This document shows, piece by piece, positions 5,228-6,346 of a stretch of 6,346 bases of DNA. The stretch lies in the NCBI GenBank assembly GCA_030695265.1, contig JAUYTA010000558.1, positions 1 to 6,346 on the forward strand. The letters are read 5' to 3'. The stretch is from Bacteroidota bacterium (lineage in GTDB: Bacteria > Bacteroidota > Bacteroidia > Bacteroidales > Prolixibacteraceae). Below the pieces are notes generated by a model. That model was not told the origin of the DNA and did no database searches. It was given only the letters and a program-made list of their open reading frames with translations. Both the position numbers and the translations under genes were made by a program. Each line of letters begins with the position of its first letter. Position 1 is the first letter of the stretch.

Positions 5228-6346
5228 CTACTCCTCAAAAAACTGCTTATTGAAATTCACCAGGTACAACCTTTCTGTCGGGCGGGTGAATGCAGTGTAA
5301 AGCCATCTCAGAAATTCCTTGTTCAGCATCTCTTCGGTTAAATAACCCTGATCGACAAAAACAGCTTTCCATTGACCACCCTGCGCCTTGTGGCAGGTAA
5401 CGGCGTATGCAAATTTTACCTGAAGCGCATTAAAATAAGGATTTTCACGAATCTTTTCCCATCGTTTCTTTTTACTTCGGATGTCCTGATAATCTTCAGC
5501 TACAGCATCAAACAGTTTTCGATTTTGCTCACTGTTTAAGGCCGCCGACTCAATACTTAAGGTATCAAGGATAATCTTGCAATCAAATTCGATATCAGGA
5601 TAATCGAGCAAACGAAGACTGATATTTGCAAACCTGAAACCATACAACTCTTCATGTTTGTATATGGCAATAATTTCGGCGATATCGCCATTGGCAATAA
5701 AATCAATTTTTTCGTTTGCTTCGAGCCAGAAATAATTGTTCTTTACAATCATTATCAGATCGCCAACCGAGATATCGGCCTCTTTGTACAGAATGGTGCT
5801 TCTGATGCCTTCGTTGAACTTATTGGCACGTTTGTTCGACCTTGTGACCACAATCGTTTCAATCAGCCCAAACCGGTCGTAACAGGTCGATATTTCCTCA
5901 ATCAGGTCTGCTCCTGAAATCCTTCGGACATCATCGAATTGTTTGCATTCCAGATGAAAATATCCGGAGGTATAACTTCCTTCAGTAATCAGGTTCCGAA
6001 TAAATGTTGCATTGAATAATATTCCTGAATGCTGATCCTGCCTTACTACTTCTGTCAGTTCGTATTCATAAACATAACGGTCGTAAAAATCCAGGTCTTT
6101 TTTCGATAAAGCCGGGCTTACATCCAAACCAACCGGTGGAAGCTGTGCAGTATCGCCCACCAGAAAAAGGCGGCAATTTGTGCCTGAATAAACATATTCT
6201 ATCAAATCTTCAAGCAAACGACCCGAACCGAAAATCGAAGTTTCAGCATTCGAATTGGAAATCATGGATGCTTCATCAACAATAAAAAAAGTATCCTTAA
6301 ACAGGTTTTTATTCAGGACAAACCTGCCGGTACCATCACTGGAAGA
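5228..6346 (-). CDS. SF1 RecD/Dda-like ATP-dependent DNA helicase, C-terminal part (5' end beyond window)
   Basis: The open frame runs in from the window edge at 6346 and stops at 5228-5230, giving 372 residues. The ATG at 6263-6265 is internal, because the 27 codons before it include the Walker B motif FFIVDEAS (DEAS at 6266-6277). Further superfamily 1 motifs follow: motif III GDTAQLPPVG (6128-6157), a motif IV-like ELTEVVRQ, VVTRSNKRAN, motif V TCHKAQG (5378-5398) and motif VI AFTRP (5279-5293, within WLYTAFTRPTERLYLV). The Walker A motif should lie just outside the window. The order and wording fit the UvrD_C_2/RecD2-Dda group of DNA helicases that move along single-stranded DNA during repair, recombination or replication restart. 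Many Bacteroidetes carry such a standalone protein of roughly 470 residues, as I recall. No RecB or RecC partner is visible. The gene converges on rnz across a repeat array. The helicase class is sure; the exact cellular role is not. Confidence 0.9.
   Translation of the reverse strand, partial: SSSDGTGRFVLNKNLFKDTFFIVDEASMISNSNAETSIFGSGRLLEDLIEYVYSGTNCRLFLVGDTAQLPPVGLDVSPALSKKDLDFYDRYVYEYELTEVVRQDQHSGILFNATFIRNLITEGSYTSGYFHLECKQFDDVRRISGADLIEEISTCYDRFGLIETIVVTRSNKRANKFNEGIRSTILYKEADISVGDLIMIVKNNYFWLEANEKIDFIANGDIAEIIAIYKHEELYGFRFANISLRLLDYPDIEFDCKIILDTLSIESAALNSEQNRKLFDAVAEDYQDIRSKKKRWEKIRENPYFNALQVKFAYAVTCHKAQGGQWKAVFVDQGYLTEEMLNKEFLRWLYTAFTRPTERLYLVNFNKQFFEE

Noticed and set aside
5654..5917. 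An 87-residue plus-strand open frame inside the helicase gene
   Set aside because: It is antisense to a well-supported helicase coding region and shows no family features.
6263..6265. ATG here as the start of the helicase gene
   Set aside because: The frame stays open to the window edge and the codons just before it encode the Walker B motif FFIVDEAS, so the gene begins beyond position 6346.

Overview
The window reads as chromosomal DNA of a Bacteroidota (Bacteroidetes) bacterium, probably Bacteroidales or Marinilabiliales-like. The evidence is a TAnnTTTG-type -7 element in front of rpsA, AT-rich gaps, no Shine-Dalgarno motif before any of the main starts, a ribosomal protein S1 with a long acidic N-terminal extension, and protein sequences typical of that phylum. 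No phage, plasmid or CRISPR genes are visible. The order assignment is inference.

Layout. Positions 1-98 hold nothing I can assign. Positions 99-401 (minus) hold the first third of a DinD-like gene that stops just after the conserved LTRYACY motif, and it contains an almost perfect 32-bp palindrome. Positions 496-1377 (minus) encode a complete glucose-1-phosphate thymidylyltransferase (RfbA/RmlA), without the other dTDP-rhamnose genes next to it. A divergent AT-rich gap then carries the rpsA promoter. Three plus-strand genes follow closely: rpsA (1645-3708, six S1 domains), a STAS anti-sigma-factor-antagonist-like protein (3753-4112) and RNase Z (4130-5059). Gaps of 44 and 17 bp suggest one transcription unit joining translation, a regulatory phospho-switch protein and tRNA 3'-end maturation. 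Positions 5228-6346 (minus) hold the C-terminal 372 residues of an SF1 RecD/Dda-like helicase whose start lies beyond the window edge.

Two features are not explained by the genes. First, codons 21-34 of rnz form a textbook intrinsic-terminator structure: a 14-bp stem, a 5-nt loop and a run of eight T. A small hairpin over the STAS stop codon sits just upstream. Together they suggest that rnz transcription depends on its own translation (attenuation or polarity). Second, the convergent rnz/helicase gap is filled by 13 copies or near-copies of the hexamer AATGAC. Those in the right half point one way and repeat every 10-11 bp, one DNA helical turn. Those in the left half point the other way with alternating 10/14-bp spacing. 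The two halves form a large imperfect inverted repeat with exact 16-bp arms.

The genes are ordinary housekeeping and accessory genes. I see no new multi-gene system; the novelty is in the regulatory and repeat DNA.
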